From Drosophila pseudoobscura (taxonomy: Eukaryota; Arthropoda; Insecta; Diptera; Drosophilidae): a stretch of DNA of 64,000 nucleotides. Location: positions 14,765,001 to 14,829,000 of the forward strand of contig NC_046683.1 in NCBI RefSeq assembly GCF_009870125.1, read 5' to 3'. Positions 12,246-23,740 of this stretch are shown here, piece by piece; the first letter of the stretch is position 1; each line of letters begins with the position of its first letter. Both the position numbers and the translations under genes were made by a program. The notes under the pieces were generated by a model that was not told where the DNA came from, did not search any database, and saw only the letters and a list, made by a program, of their open reading frames with translations.

Positions 12246-13046
12246 AGGGTCACGGCAGCAAGCGGCAGAGCGGCATTGTAAAAAAAAAACTTAACTAAGC
12301 GTATAATGATAATTATTTAATTTATTGCGAAACAAATTGTGTCTCAGTCTCAATGTCTAGATATTTCTACATGCCCCCAAAATTGGCCAAATGATAATAT
12401 TATTTAATATTTATGTGTAACCCCTTGCCATCCGCCACACACACAAACACACACACACACACACACTCAATGTATGTATATGTACTATATCCGATATCCT
12501 ATATCCTATACCATATGTAAAGCTAGACCGTTCCAAGTGCAATTTGTAATCCAAACAAAAGAAGATTAATTAGAGAAAACTCGAAGCTTCATCCGCGTGG
12601 CAATAAGAAACTCAATGAATTCGTATTTATGTATGATGGGGCCGATCCAGCCGAACGCACACTCAAAACGATATCAATGGCCTTCTTGTCCAGAGAGTCG
12701 AGTCCCGTGCACCCCACCCACACTATTGACCTTTAACCTAAAATGTAATCCAGACACACACAAAAATAAACATATGAAATGTGCAATTACAATTATTCCA
12801 TATTTCGAGCTTAATGGAGGAGTCGCATTGGACTGCTGGATGGCAGCTCCATCACTTTAATGATTGCCTGTGTCAGTCCTGCGGCATATGACAGCTGACC
12901 CACACCCGCAAAAGGTTGATGTTGTCCTCGAGATCTCAGATCGCACCTGCGCAGCGAAAGAAATACTAGCAAAAAGAACAAATCTATTTTAAAATACCTG
13001 GAATAATTTATTAAACACACAAAACAAAAATATTAAAAACTCAAAC
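12246..13046. other. convergent 3'UTR region AVL9/Ndc80
   Basis: Intergenic and UTR sequence between the two stop codons. It holds a CA microsatellite at about 12436-12468. The AVL9 poly(A) signal AATAAA is at 12765-12770 (+), and the Ndc80 signal on the minus strand is at 13007-13012. The two cleavage regions are about 200 bp apart, so the 3'UTRs need not overlap. Confidence 0.7.
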
Positions 13047-15205
13047 TCAGGGGGACTCCTGTATGGCGGGGAATGCCGCATTAAACGGTGGTATCCTTGT
13101 GACCTGGATCATCTGCTTGGCAGCGCACAGCTTGCTGTCGTTCTCGGCAATCGTTAGCTGCACAGCCTTGAGCTCCTCCTCGGCCTCGGCCAGCGTTTGT
13201 TCGTAGCTGTCGAGGTAGGCATTTCTGGTATGCAGTGCCTGCTGCTGACACAACTCGCCGGCTGTGATGAGGTCCCCGTTCTTTTGCTTCATGCTGCGAA
13301 TCAGGCTGCAGTGCTCGCGTTCCTGGGCCTGCAGATGCTCCAGCCGGGTGGCTAGCTCGTATTGACTGTCGATAATATGCTGCTGGTCCTGGGCCATCGT
13401 TTCGAGCTTGCTCTTGTGATTCGACTCCATTTGGGCCATGGTCTGCTTCTGGGTCCGCAACTCCGACCCTAGGGTGGCCAGTTGGGTGTCCAGGTTGCGT
13501 TTGGTCACCATGATATTAGTTTTGTGCTCCTCCAGCTGCTTGCAACGGTCAGCGCTCCGCTGGCGGCACAGACGCAATCGATTCGCCAGTTTGGCCAGAC
13601 GCTGATGGCCACCCTGGACCTCGTCGCGGCTGGGCTGCAGCGACAGGGCCAGCTCCATCCTAGCCTTACCGCTGGCCTTGCATATCACCGAATCCATGCA
13701 GATTTTGCGCGCAAGACAATTGAACTGCTCGATCTTGTCCAGTAGCTTCTGCTTGGAGCGCGACAGCAGTACCTGCTGGTTGAGCTGACGCTCGGTGATC
13801 TCCTTGACCTCGCGCTTGTAGACCTTCGACTCGTTGGTGCGATCGGTGTACTGGATCTGCAGATCCTTCAGCTGTTGGGCCGTGTACCGCTGGCTGGACA
13901 CCGTCTGCTGGATGTGGCGCCGCTCCTTCTCCAGCGACTTGATTTGCGCTGTCTTTTGTTTGGCCTTGGCTCGCAGCTCCTTGATCAGATCACGCTTTTT
14001 GGCGGCATCCTCCTGCATGGCCTGCAGATGCTGCCTAAGCTGATCCTGCTTGCAGATGAGGCTTTCCAGCTGCTGAAAGTTCTTGCCATCGGCGGGTAGA
14101 GCCTCTTCCAGCTTCTGGTCGAGGCCGCTGAGTTTCGTTCTTAGGGCCTCTATGTCCGCATCGAGGGCCCGGCGGTCGGCCAGGTCGCACCTCTTGCTGA
14201 TAACCTTGTCTCTGGTCCTGGCCTGCAGCAGTTCCTCTTCTTCTTTGTTCTCCTGATCCCAGAGAGAGAAACATGCCGTGGCCTGGACCCACAGTAGCTC
14301 GTTCTGCTCCTCGTCCAGCACGAGCGGTCCGCTCTGGGTGGTTGACATGGCAATCGACTCGGAGGCCATGCTGTGCAGGTACGCGCTGTGCTGATCGGCC
14401 GTTTCCATGAAAGGGAAATCTTTGCTCTCATCCTCGGCCGCCGGTTGTGGGCCAAAGTCCATCAGGAAGTCCAGCATCACAATTACATGGCCGAACGAGT
14501 GCTGTGCGGTTGGCGTCATTAGCGAGGACTTGTTCATTTGGTACGGATAGTTGAGCTTCTGCATCGTATTCATAATGTCCTCCACATGATTGCTGCCCAC
14601 CGTGACCCGATTCCGTATGATTTGATGGAAGAAAAAGTTGATTATTCCCACAAACTGCTTCGTTCCCATCTGACGTAGGCCCGAGCCACGATTGAAGAAA
14701 TCGCTGGTGATTCCCTGTATGCTATGCGTGGGCAAGATGGCGTGCAAATAGTCCTGGATCTGTTGGCACTTCTCTGACACCCATTTCTTGTTCGAGTGGT
14801 GCGGCATCTCAGAGCCCATGCGATGGCTGCTCATGGGTGTTCTGTTCGACGGCAGACCCATCTGGCTGCCGCGATCTCGTTCCAGGCACAGTGGCTGCCC
14901 TAACCGGGAATGCGATGGCCTGGCGGATGGACAAACAAATAATTTGAATTGGTCTGGCCGTTGGTTGCATGGCTGTTCCTTTACCTTATGGTTTTGCAGC
15001 TACCCTTGGCCTTGGGAGTGGGCGTGGCCATGCTGCGGAGTCCTAGTCTGCATGGAACCCGAGAAAGAGAGTAGGGCATCAGAAAACTAACTAAAAATCC
15101 AATTTGTTGTCCTCCTTACCTGGTCTGCCGCTTGTCCACGTTGCCCTCATCATCGTGGACATCCTCGCGGAACTCGCTGGTTCGCCTGGGCATTGCACGG
15201 TACAT
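13047..15205 (-). CDS. Ndc80: Ndc80/Hec1 kinetochore protein
   Basis: Three exons in transcription order: 15120-15205, 14985-15047 and 13047-14919. They total 2022 bp, or 673 aa, and both introns are phase 2. The protein starts MYRAMPRRTSEFRED. A Ser/Thr/Arg-rich N-terminal tail of about 95 residues is typical of the Aurora B-regulated tail. A calponin-homology-like domain follows from about residue 96 (WVSEKCQQIQDYL, then F-F-N-R-G-S-G-L-R-Q-M, then VGIINFFFHQII and LNYPYQMNKSSL). From about residue 270 to the end the protein is a long coiled coil rich in Gln, Glu, Lys and Leu. This is the Ndc80 layout: the CH domain and tail bind microtubules, and the coiled coil pairs with Nuf2. The length is usual for the family. 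A DRE/Motif-6 element lies 120 bp upstream of the ATG, and a poly(A) signal is 35 bp past the stop. Confidence 0.93.
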
Positions 15206-15324
15206 TTTGAGCTCTCTAATAATTAGTTACCCTATCGTAAAATTCAGTTTATTTATTATTGTTTATTTGCGCGTAAAGTTCTGAAATGTTTGGCATCGGG
15301 CCTAAGTTGGCTGCGCATGCGGGT

Positions 15325-15416
15325 GTGATCGCGGATTTATCGATAAAATATACCGTCCGACCCTCAGAAATATACCGAAACATACCGCCTCATTTTCAAA
15401 ATATGCCGTAAATATA
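15325..15416 (-). promoter_or_regulatory. Ndc80 promoter element, inverted-pair copy 2 (DRE, Motif 6)
   Basis: This is the reverse complement of the AVL9 promoter element at 9449-9540, with 87 of 92 positions identical and no gaps. It carries a DRE (TATCGATA) and several RGTATATTT-type Motif 6 sites in the same orientation relative to Ndc80 as copy 1 has to AVL9. A further Motif-1-like GGTCACAC occurs at about 15475. Further out, 15420-15470 has more AAATACC-type sites. Confidence 0.8.
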
Positions 15417-16795
15417 GCGTCGGCTCATTTTAGACCCCAAAAAATACCAAAAATTATAAAAAATACCGTAAACGGTCACACGGCTGCCCATGCGGGTGAT
15501 ATACCGATAGCTGATCGAGGGATAGATGGCGTACGATACATCGATAGCGATATGAGGGTACTAAAGCCCGCCAAAGATATTTTCAAACTAGAGATTTAAA
15601 AACCAAGTGGGAATTCTATCTTTATGAACGTTTTGCTTTCGTTTATTCCAACATATTTAATTAATTGGTATTATTGTTTCAAATATTACACAATAATGAT
15701 GCTCTTTCGTTTACGATGTACATTAATTTATAATTATTGTTATTATTATAACTAAATATCGATCACATTTCCTTTCAGAACGTCTCTCATTCTCATCGTT
15801 TTCTTTATCCCTGTTCGCATTTTTTTTTGGAACGCACACATTCACTGTACAATATTTTTCGGTTTAAAGAAACAAACAAACAAAAACGAAATGCGCACGC
15901 TTTAACTTAAAATATATCTATACAATAATAATATACAATTAAAAGAGGAATATACATACATACATGCACACACTCATCTATATAATAATAAATATCGTTT
16001 GCCGTGTGATTGAATTATTGCTTCTTTCTCAGGAGGTGGGCGGGGCAGGGGAATGGTAAGAAACTTATTTTAAAAACAATAGGAAAAAAAAAAATTAAGC
16101 GAGATTTGCAAAAATCAAATCTACGCTAATACTACGCATTGTTTTTTTACGTTTGTAAATTGTAGGTGTGCATGGGACTAACAAGAAATTAAGTAATGTA
16201 TATTCTAGTTAGGACTATTTTTGCATTTACACGATTCAATTATTATTTTTTGGCTGCCTTAAGGTTAACAAAAGGTTAAAGTTTCAAGCAAAAGGAACAA
16301 GAACAAGAACCGAAGGAGGTGAAGGAAACGACATACATATGTAAATGTTTTCTAGTTCCATCTCCCGTTTTAATCCCCCATTTTGTATATATATTTCTTT
16401 AAATTGTGTATAATATTGTCCTAAAAGCCTTAAAAAATATTATGCAGCACGCCTGCCATGTATACAATATATATACACCATACGTATGTATATATAGGCA
16501 TGTACCATATACTCGAACATAACTTCATTTGTGGAGCAAAAAGGAAGGAACACAAGCAAAAGCCATGTGCAAAGAAGGACAGACAGAACATGGAAATTAT
16601 TCTGTTTCGTGTGTGGGTGAGTGTGTGTGGGGGGAGGGGGGGTGACAGGTCTATACATACAATTTCTAGGATTTCTATGTTTCTTTTTCACTTTAGGTAC
16701 ATAACAGTTCTTTATATCGAGTTGCGGCTGCTTTCTTTTCGTTTTTCTGTGGCTTCTATTGCATTAGTTTAGAGTTTAGAGGGAGTGATCCCCTT
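15417..16795 (-). other. probable 3'UTR of SLC41 gene plus short intergenic DNA
   Basis: No gene is supported here. A minus-strand poly(A) signal (TTTATT on the given strand) lies at 15642-15647, about 1.15 kb past the SLC41 stop, so most of the stretch is probably a long AT-rich 3'UTR. Further DRE-like ATCGATAG sites at about 15540-15550 belong to the Ndc80 upstream side. A GT-rich tract lies at about 16615-16645. Confidence 0.5.
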
Positions 16796-19700
16796 CTAGT
16801 TGGGTGCATTCAGTGCATTCTCCACCCCAGATCCATACTGCATTCCCACGGACATGGTAAAGATCCACGCGACGGCCAACAGACTGCTGCCCAGCAGATC
16901 GCCCAGCGCCGTCAGATAGGGTATGGCCGAATTGTCCGGATCGATCTTCCACTTCCACATCGCGTGCACAATGATGTGGGCAATGTACAGCAGCAGCGTT
17001 ACCTGTGGGAGCACGGAGTCACAGTTTAGCCACGGCACATACGTACATACATTCTGCCCGTTCTGTTTTCGGGGGATTCCTCACCTGAATAAAACTGGCC
17101 AACAGATAGGAGACCACAAACACCCAGGACACCGTCGAGGCGTGCATATTTAGGTAGTCAGCCGTAAAGATAAACAGTATGTTGCCCGGTATGGACATGG
17201 CAATGAGTATCCTTGCCGTCTTTGCGTAGGGAACTGCAAGGAGATAACAAATTATTATTATTCGCATTCGGCTGGAATCTCGACCACCGCCAGGCACTCA
17301 CCTCCTTTGAACAACGCCTTCCAGGGCCACTCCCAGATCTTTGTGTGCGGTGGTATAATGCCAATAATTGAGCTCTGATGCAGCATTGTGGATATCTTGC
17401 TGGCCTGCACCGACACCAGATTCCCGCCAATTCCATTGATGATCGGCTGAAAGACCACAAAGCCATCGAATACCTCCACAGCAGCATCCAACACGAGCCC
17501 ACCCAGTCTGCAAAATACAAATGATAAAATTAGATGTGATTCCATTTCGATTTGGGATTACAAATTTGCAATTGAAGTCTGTGTTCCTGCCAAGTCATGG
17601 CGGATAATTACTCGAACATTTGGAATTCTAATTCCGCTTCTAATTCTAATTATAGTATTTTCTGCTGTGTGTGTGTGCCTCCCGCAATTGACCTGCTGCC
17701 AAATGCGAGTCAGGGACACCCATAACAAGGGGCAAACATTTCACATGGTCACCATCGTCGACAGATTTATCAGATTTATAAATACACACAATCTACGGCG
17801 TGCTAGTAAAGCGTATGCCTGGACATGATTTGGCACAAATGAAGCCTCGATCGACCGACCGATATCTAAATATGGTCAGCAAAACCTGACGATTTCGTAT
17901 GGCATGGGATTTGTGCTTATCATGGCCTCAATTCTCGGTTCTTGAGACTCTTTGGCACTTGATCAACCTACCCACTTATGCAGAGAGCCGACAGCACTGG
18001 CACCCAGCCGCTCTTCAGCACCGGGCGCGTGTACTCGTTCCGCATCACAATCAGCACCCACATGGGCAACAGCACCAGATAGCAGGTGACCACAATGAAA
18101 GTGATCCACAGATGGGTCTCTAAACAGAACAGAACAGAAAGGAATAGTATCAATATGGAATAGAATATAGTGGGATTTGGGGGGAAAGCAGGGGGACACT
18201 CACTTATGTTCTCATACAGCAGAGAGGCAATGAACGAGAGCAGACTTATGGACACCACATCCCCGATGGAGGCGGCCAGCGGTGTGGCCAGGTTGTCCGG
18301 ATTCAGTTGGTACTTCTGCGAGAACAGGATCACAGCCACCAAAACGAAATCTGATGAAAATAAATAAAGATAGTTACTTTGGGGGACTGTTTCTCTAGGC
18401 GTTTTTCAATGCACTATGCACTTACCCAACACAAAGCACGACGAGGTGGCCGTGAACATGGCCGAGGCCGTCAGCAGCATCACATTCTCAAAGTAGAACT
18501 CTCCGGTCATGGCCGCACCCACACTCACGGCGAACATGGCCACCAGAAAGGAGGCCACGATGGCCTGGACCTGCACCAATGCTATATTCCCCACAATCAT
18601 TCGCACCACATTCTGCCGGCTCGTCATATTCCCCAGATTCACTTGCGTCGAGAGGCGCGACGCGAGGCACATGTCCAGATTTCCCTTCAGACCCAACAGC
18701 GCCGGCACCAGGATAAACAGCTCGCTCACGTTCTTAAAGACATACCATTTCTGAAGAGGGGGAGGTGGGAGAGGAGAGAAGGGTAGAATGCAAACATTCA
18801 TATATTATTTATATTGCAATAAATTAAGATATCACAAAGATACATATGACAATCTTTATGGCTGTGTAAATCTCGCCCGTCTGTCTGTCTGTCTCTAGTC
18901 TGGCGATTTCCAAACATTTTCAGTTCGGTTCGGGCATTGGCCGCCTGGAACTGGCTTCGGTGCCAGTTTGGCCCAGAACTTTTACCATCCCAACCCATCC
19001 ATCAATTAGCAGGCTAATTAAACACTCCACCATCCAAATTTCTTGATATATTCGCAGACAGCGATAAATGATATTCTACCACATAAAAATAGTAGACAAT
19101 CAGGGCCGGACTTGAGGGCAGAGAGGCCTCCAGAATATTAGTTATTACTACATTTATTACGGGCCCCAGGGCCTGCAGAGCTACAAATCCGGTCCTGTAT
19201 GGGTTCAAAGATTGCCTTGTCTTACTTTTATTCTTTGTATTTTCTGAAGAAAACAATTGATGTGATTGAAAAGTTCTTCAATAACTATTTTTCTCAATTT
19301 GTCGTGGAAACATTCCCACCCACACATGATAAAAAAAAAAAACAAAAACCTACAAGCCAAAGATTGTTATTAGTTATTTATAATTTTCTTTGTGGCTTGG
19401 GCTTTGTGTAAATCTTTTTTAATGGCCCCTCAACAAAGCAATTAACATTTTTTTTTTTTTTTTTTTTACAATTTACAATTGCCGCAATTTTTGTTTGCGT
19501 TTCGCCTTTCGTGTTTCGTGTGTTTTATTTGATTTTCGTGGGGAAGTTCTTATCGCCAGTTACACCACGAGAATTCCCGGGATTTATCGGCTGTTTTTTC
19601 GTTTTGTTTTGCTTTGTTTTATCTATCTATCTAGATATACATATGTGTATCCCTCGATCTGGCGGCTTACCTCGACTTTTCCCAGCACAATGCCAGCCCC

Positions 19701-22215
19701 GATGGTTCCGATGCCGGCCAGGAAGAACGGTATGGAGACCTGCAGCAGGATCGTTGTCCATTTCTCCTGCTTGATGCCCGGCCGGTTGAGTGCCAGCTTC
19801 TCCTCGGAACTGCCATTGATGCCAGCGATGCTGGCCGCGTCTGCTGCCACCAGGGGGCCGCCATTGGGGCCGCCTCCTCCGCCACCACCGCCGCCGCCGC
19901 TTCCTGCACCTCCGCCGCCAGCACTCGCCGCACCAGGATCCGGTTCGGAGGATGCTATGGACGTCGTGATGATTGAGCTTAGTGAACCAGTTGTCGAATG
20001 TGGTAGGCCCGACAACTTCTCATTGTCGGGATCTGGTTACGAGCATGGTCAGGGTATGGATCGGGTGGAGAGTGGGGAAAAAAGAAAGAGGGGAGAGCAC
20101 GGCAAGATGCAGGGTTAGTACATAAATATTTTTTGGGTATATTTTCAGAGGGGTGGTCGTGGGTTGTTGCAAGGGATCAAAGATCGAGTGCGTGTGGTGG
20201 GTGGGTGGGTGGTTGCTGGGTCTCTCACTCATGTCTCATGCACGGACCGTGTGTGCCGTGTGTGCGTGTGTGTGTGTGTGGCATGCAACTAAATTTAGCA
20301 GCATTATGCAATTAGCAAGGCAATTAATTAACATCACTATAAATGATATGTGTACATTGTATGTGTGTGTGTGTGTGTATGGAATATTCTCTTGTTTGTT
20401 GCTGTTTTTTTTTTAATATATATTTTATTTATCTTCTTCTCCACCAGCTGGTGGTCTCCGAGTCTCTTCTGTGCTCGAAACTCGTTTTGAATAGAATCTT
20501 TTTGTGTTTTTAGTGTCTGAAACCGAGTGCCCCCGTATATTGTATCCGGAGTTCCATAAACCACAAATCGCTCGGCCATAAACAAATTCGCCAGCCATTC
20601 GTCCGAGACAGCGACAATTAAACATTTCAACCAACAAATAAACAATTAAGAAAGCCGCTACGCGATACGCGATCGTGTGGCGGGTTTACCCCCCCCGACC
20701 ACTCGATTACCCATTAATTACCCATTATGAAACTACGAAATTGGCAAAAAAAAACTATTGCACGGCAATAACTTGATAAATCAATTGAGGATCTTGCTGA
20801 CTAACCGAGTTGTTTGGGGTTCCCAGAGATCGGCAAAAAAAAAAAAAACAGCATGCATTGCGTGTGCATTATTCTAGACTTGAGTTTCGCTGATAGGCGC
20901 CTGATAGGGGTTTACTCCAAACATACTCTCCATTGCCCATTTTAATCCATAGACAGACAAACGGATGGAAGGGATCTACAAGTTTTCCTTTGATTAAGGA
21001 ACAACGTCTATATATGTATATACATATCTGAGAGATCTACTACAAAGTACATACATATATTCCAATTTATCTGTCTTTCTGTCAAATTCTGGAAACTTTA
21101 AGCAGCACGGAGACATGTATCATTTAATTTAATTTAATTAATGTCAAATATAGTCCAAGAAGCACATTTTTGATCCTTTCCCAGCACATACGCGTACTCG
21201 TAAAATACCCAAAAATATTATCAAAATGTGAAGAAATATAATAAGAAAAAGAAGCAACACATGCAATGATCTAAAAATTGTATTAAAAAATATTAGTAGT
21301 CGTACAAATTGAATACTTTTATGGCTAAAAAAATTGATATGTTTACCACAAATTTATTGAAATTTGTGCATAAAAATGTTTAAAAAAAAGTCAAAGATCG
21401 ATAGAGAGAGAATAAACTTAAAATAGAGAGAAAGAGAGAGAGAGAGCGCAAAAATAAGAAGCAAAAAAAACGTAGAGAAAGGAAGAAAAAAGGATCCCTT
21501 GATCCTGGCTTTTTGTGGTGTGTGTGTGTGTGTGTGTGTAGCCAGCCCTCAAAAACTCCAAAAGAAAAAGGTCCTACCTATCCGAGACGACGCCGCACTT
21601 GGGGTTTGAGAGACTCCCGCTTTAAGGATTTCTTTTTTTTTTTTGGTGGCAGGATGGCAGGGCAGGGTGGCAGGGCAGGGGGGAGGGGGAGAGGGGGATC
21701 CACTCACCGTTTCCATTGAAAATGGTAAACAATTTATATTTATCATCCGATGCCACAACATCTAGGGGCGTGGTTGCTGTCAGTGTGGACAATTGTTGTT
21801 GGTATATTGGTGGTGTGGCATATGCGGATGGTGGCGTTGTTGTTGTTGTTGTTGTTGTTGTGTTTTTGTTATTTGTATTATTATTGTTGTTGCTGTAGCT
21901 ACTATTATTATTATTGTTGTTGTTGTTGTTCATATTCATGTTGATTGTGATGGGTGGCGGATCATCATTGATCATCATCGCTGCTGCCGCTCCTCCCGTT
22001 GCATGATCGAACGTTGCATCGTCCACCGTTTGCGGATTGGCATAGCCGGACAGGCGTCGCACATTGAGCGGCGTCAGTCGGTGTTTCAGCTCATTGGGTG
22101 TTGTGTTTGTGGTTGTGGATGGTGTTGTATATGGTGTTGATGTGCCTGTGGATGGTGTGCTGGCTGTGGCTGTGGATGATGGGTGCTCGGTTGTCTGTTC
22201 GTTGGGTAGCGACAT
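16796..22215 (-). CDS. SLC41/MgtE-type magnesium transporter, long-N-terminus isoform
   Basis: Eight coding exons in order: 21708-22215, 19671-20032, 18426-18750, 18204-18350, 17972-18119, 17302-17507, 17085-17233 and 16796-17002. They total 2052 bp, or 683 aa, with every junction in phase. SLC41 proteins are membrane Mg2+ carriers with two MgtE-like halves. The first half carries the signature PALLGLKGNLDMCLASRLST at about residues 306-325. The second carries its counterpart GIGGNLVSVQASKIST at about 522-537. Several hydrophobic segments follow each. The first 169 residues are a Thr/Asn/Pro-rich cytoplasmic tail with an Asn run and a Thr run. Residues 170-255 include poly-Gly and Ser-rich stretches. 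Exon 1 ends in phase 1, as do two far-upstream alternative first exons (40.1 and 42.4 kb). It is the most complete transporter gene in the window. Which SLC41 paralogue it is cannot be told by eye. Confidence 0.88.
19930..21707. other. SLC41 intron with simple repeats
   Basis: Apart from the exon ending at 20032, this is intron. It contains GT microsatellites (20258-20280, 20360-20380, 21513-21540), A and T homopolymers, a GA tract at 21425-21447, and an AT-rich middle (21000-21400). No nested gene is seen. Confidence 0.6.
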
Positions 22216-23237
22216 TTTAGCATTTGTATCGTGTCTCGTGTGTCTTGGGGCGTGTGCCTCGTGTGGCGTGTGTTCTGTCTTGTATTTTCCTTCTGTAGCG
22301 TGCAATATATTCTGTTTCGGTTTCGGTTTAGTTTTTTTTTTTTTTTTGACTAAAATTGGCTCGAAAAAACGCACAAAAAAATCAACTAACTGTGTGTGGG
22401 TGTGTGTGTGTGTTTGGGTGCTTTAATAAATATAATATAATATATATTTTGTTTATTTTTTAGATATAATATCTATCTATCTATCGGTTTTGCATAATTT
22501 TTGTTTTTGGTTTTTTTCTGTTTTTTTTTGTTTGAGCTTTTCTTTTTTTATTGTTTTCTATGACTAAACACAAAAAAAAAATGGTAGTTGAAATATCACA
22601 CGATTTGGTTCTGAATAAATAATTTAAATTTATTTATTAAATTTCATTCATTAAACTAGAATTTTTCGGAATGCTGTTGTATATTGCTTTACGTACGCTC
22701 TGATTGAAGTGGAATGATTGAGGTTGATTGAAGAACATTTACGAATTGGAATAAAAATTGAAAGAATCCAATGGGAATTTCCGCGGGCGTTTCGGTTTAC
22801 ATTTTCGTGGCTATGGGTTTTGGGTATGCTCTCGTCTCCGTCTCGGTCTCAGTCTCGGTCTCGTCGTGTCCTCGTCTATGATGTGTGTTTGTGTGTGTGT
22901 GGGGTGGGGGATAGGGCGATGTGTGCGTGGTTGTGGGGTGGGATGATGTTCTAGGGGGAGAGAGGTTGAGGTAGAAGAACTGAGGCTGTGGCTGTCGCTG
23001 AGCTTAGTCACCGGACCGTTGATATGGCTGCAAGGGTTTGAATTCGTGTTACATTTCGGTATTTTGTTAAATGATATTCATAATCTATGGCATGTAGATT
23101 CTAGAACGGCTAGAATCTGGCTGGAAATCAATGGAAATCATCAATAAAAAAAAAACAACTAGAGAAAGTACACCCTGTCCCTGCGGTATAGACGAAGCTT
23201 AACGGGTTCTGGCGTCTCCTAGGCTTATTCCTTGTAG

Positions 23238-23740
23238 AATCCATGAGAATTGGAAAATAAACATATTACATGTCGTGTGCATCATTCAGCATAAGGTTTG
23301 CTCGACAGCTCCCGAATTCCCTAGGCTTATTCATTGGTTCAGCCTTTGGCTTAAGACATTTTTTTCGACTCCAGACGCACTAGCGAATGCTTCAAAGTAG
23401 AAACAAATTACATGTCGGGTGCATGATTCAGCGAAAGGCTTGCTCGGTAGCTCCCGAATCCCCTAGGCTAATTCATTGGTTCAGCCTTTCGCTTAAGACA
23501 TTTTTTTCGACTCCAGACGCACTAGCGAATGCTTCAAAGTAGAAACAAATTACATGTCGGGTGCATGATTCAGCGAAAGGCTTGCTCGGTAGCTCCCGAA
23601 TCCCCTAGGCTAATTCATTGGTTCAGCCTTTGGCTTAAGACATTTTTTTCGACTCCAGACGCACTAGCGAATGCTTCAATCCATGAGAATTGTAAAATAA
23701 ACAAATTACATGTCGTGTGCATGATTCAGCATAAGGTTAG
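23238..23740. repeat. 142-bp tandem repeat, about 3.5 copies
   Basis: The phrase ATTCATTGGTTCAGCCTTT recurs with its GGTTC ending at 23340, 23482 and 23624, an exact 142-bp period. Other unit landmarks are ATTACATGTCG, GTGCATGATTCAGC, GCTCCCGAATCCCCTAGGC, TTAAGACATTTTTTTCGAC and CCAGACGCACTAGCGAATGC. The two middle copies are nearly identical. The outer copies are more diverged and carry AATCCATGAGAATTG in place of AAAGTAGAAAC. A partial unit precedes the array at about 23200. No coding frame spans it. Confidence 0.9.

Noticed and set aside
9449-15416. Terminal inverted repeats of a 6-kb transposon carrying AVL9 and Ndc80
   Set aside because: Both genes are conserved host genes, the repeats sit exactly at their promoters and contain host promoter motifs, and no target duplication was seen. 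The shared promoter reading fits better.
22216-22374. N-terminal extension of the SLC41 long isoform up to 22374
   Set aside because: The extension begins with GTG. The first in-frame ATG, in AAAATG context, is at 22215.
21716-22426. Plus-strand Val/Cys/Leu-rich frames over SLC41 exon 1
   Set aside because: They are antisense of the Asn and Thr runs in the transporter N-terminus.
23238-23740. CRISPR-like array
   Set aside because: Units are 142 bp with no spacers between them, and the DNA is from an animal; it is an ordinary tandem repeat.
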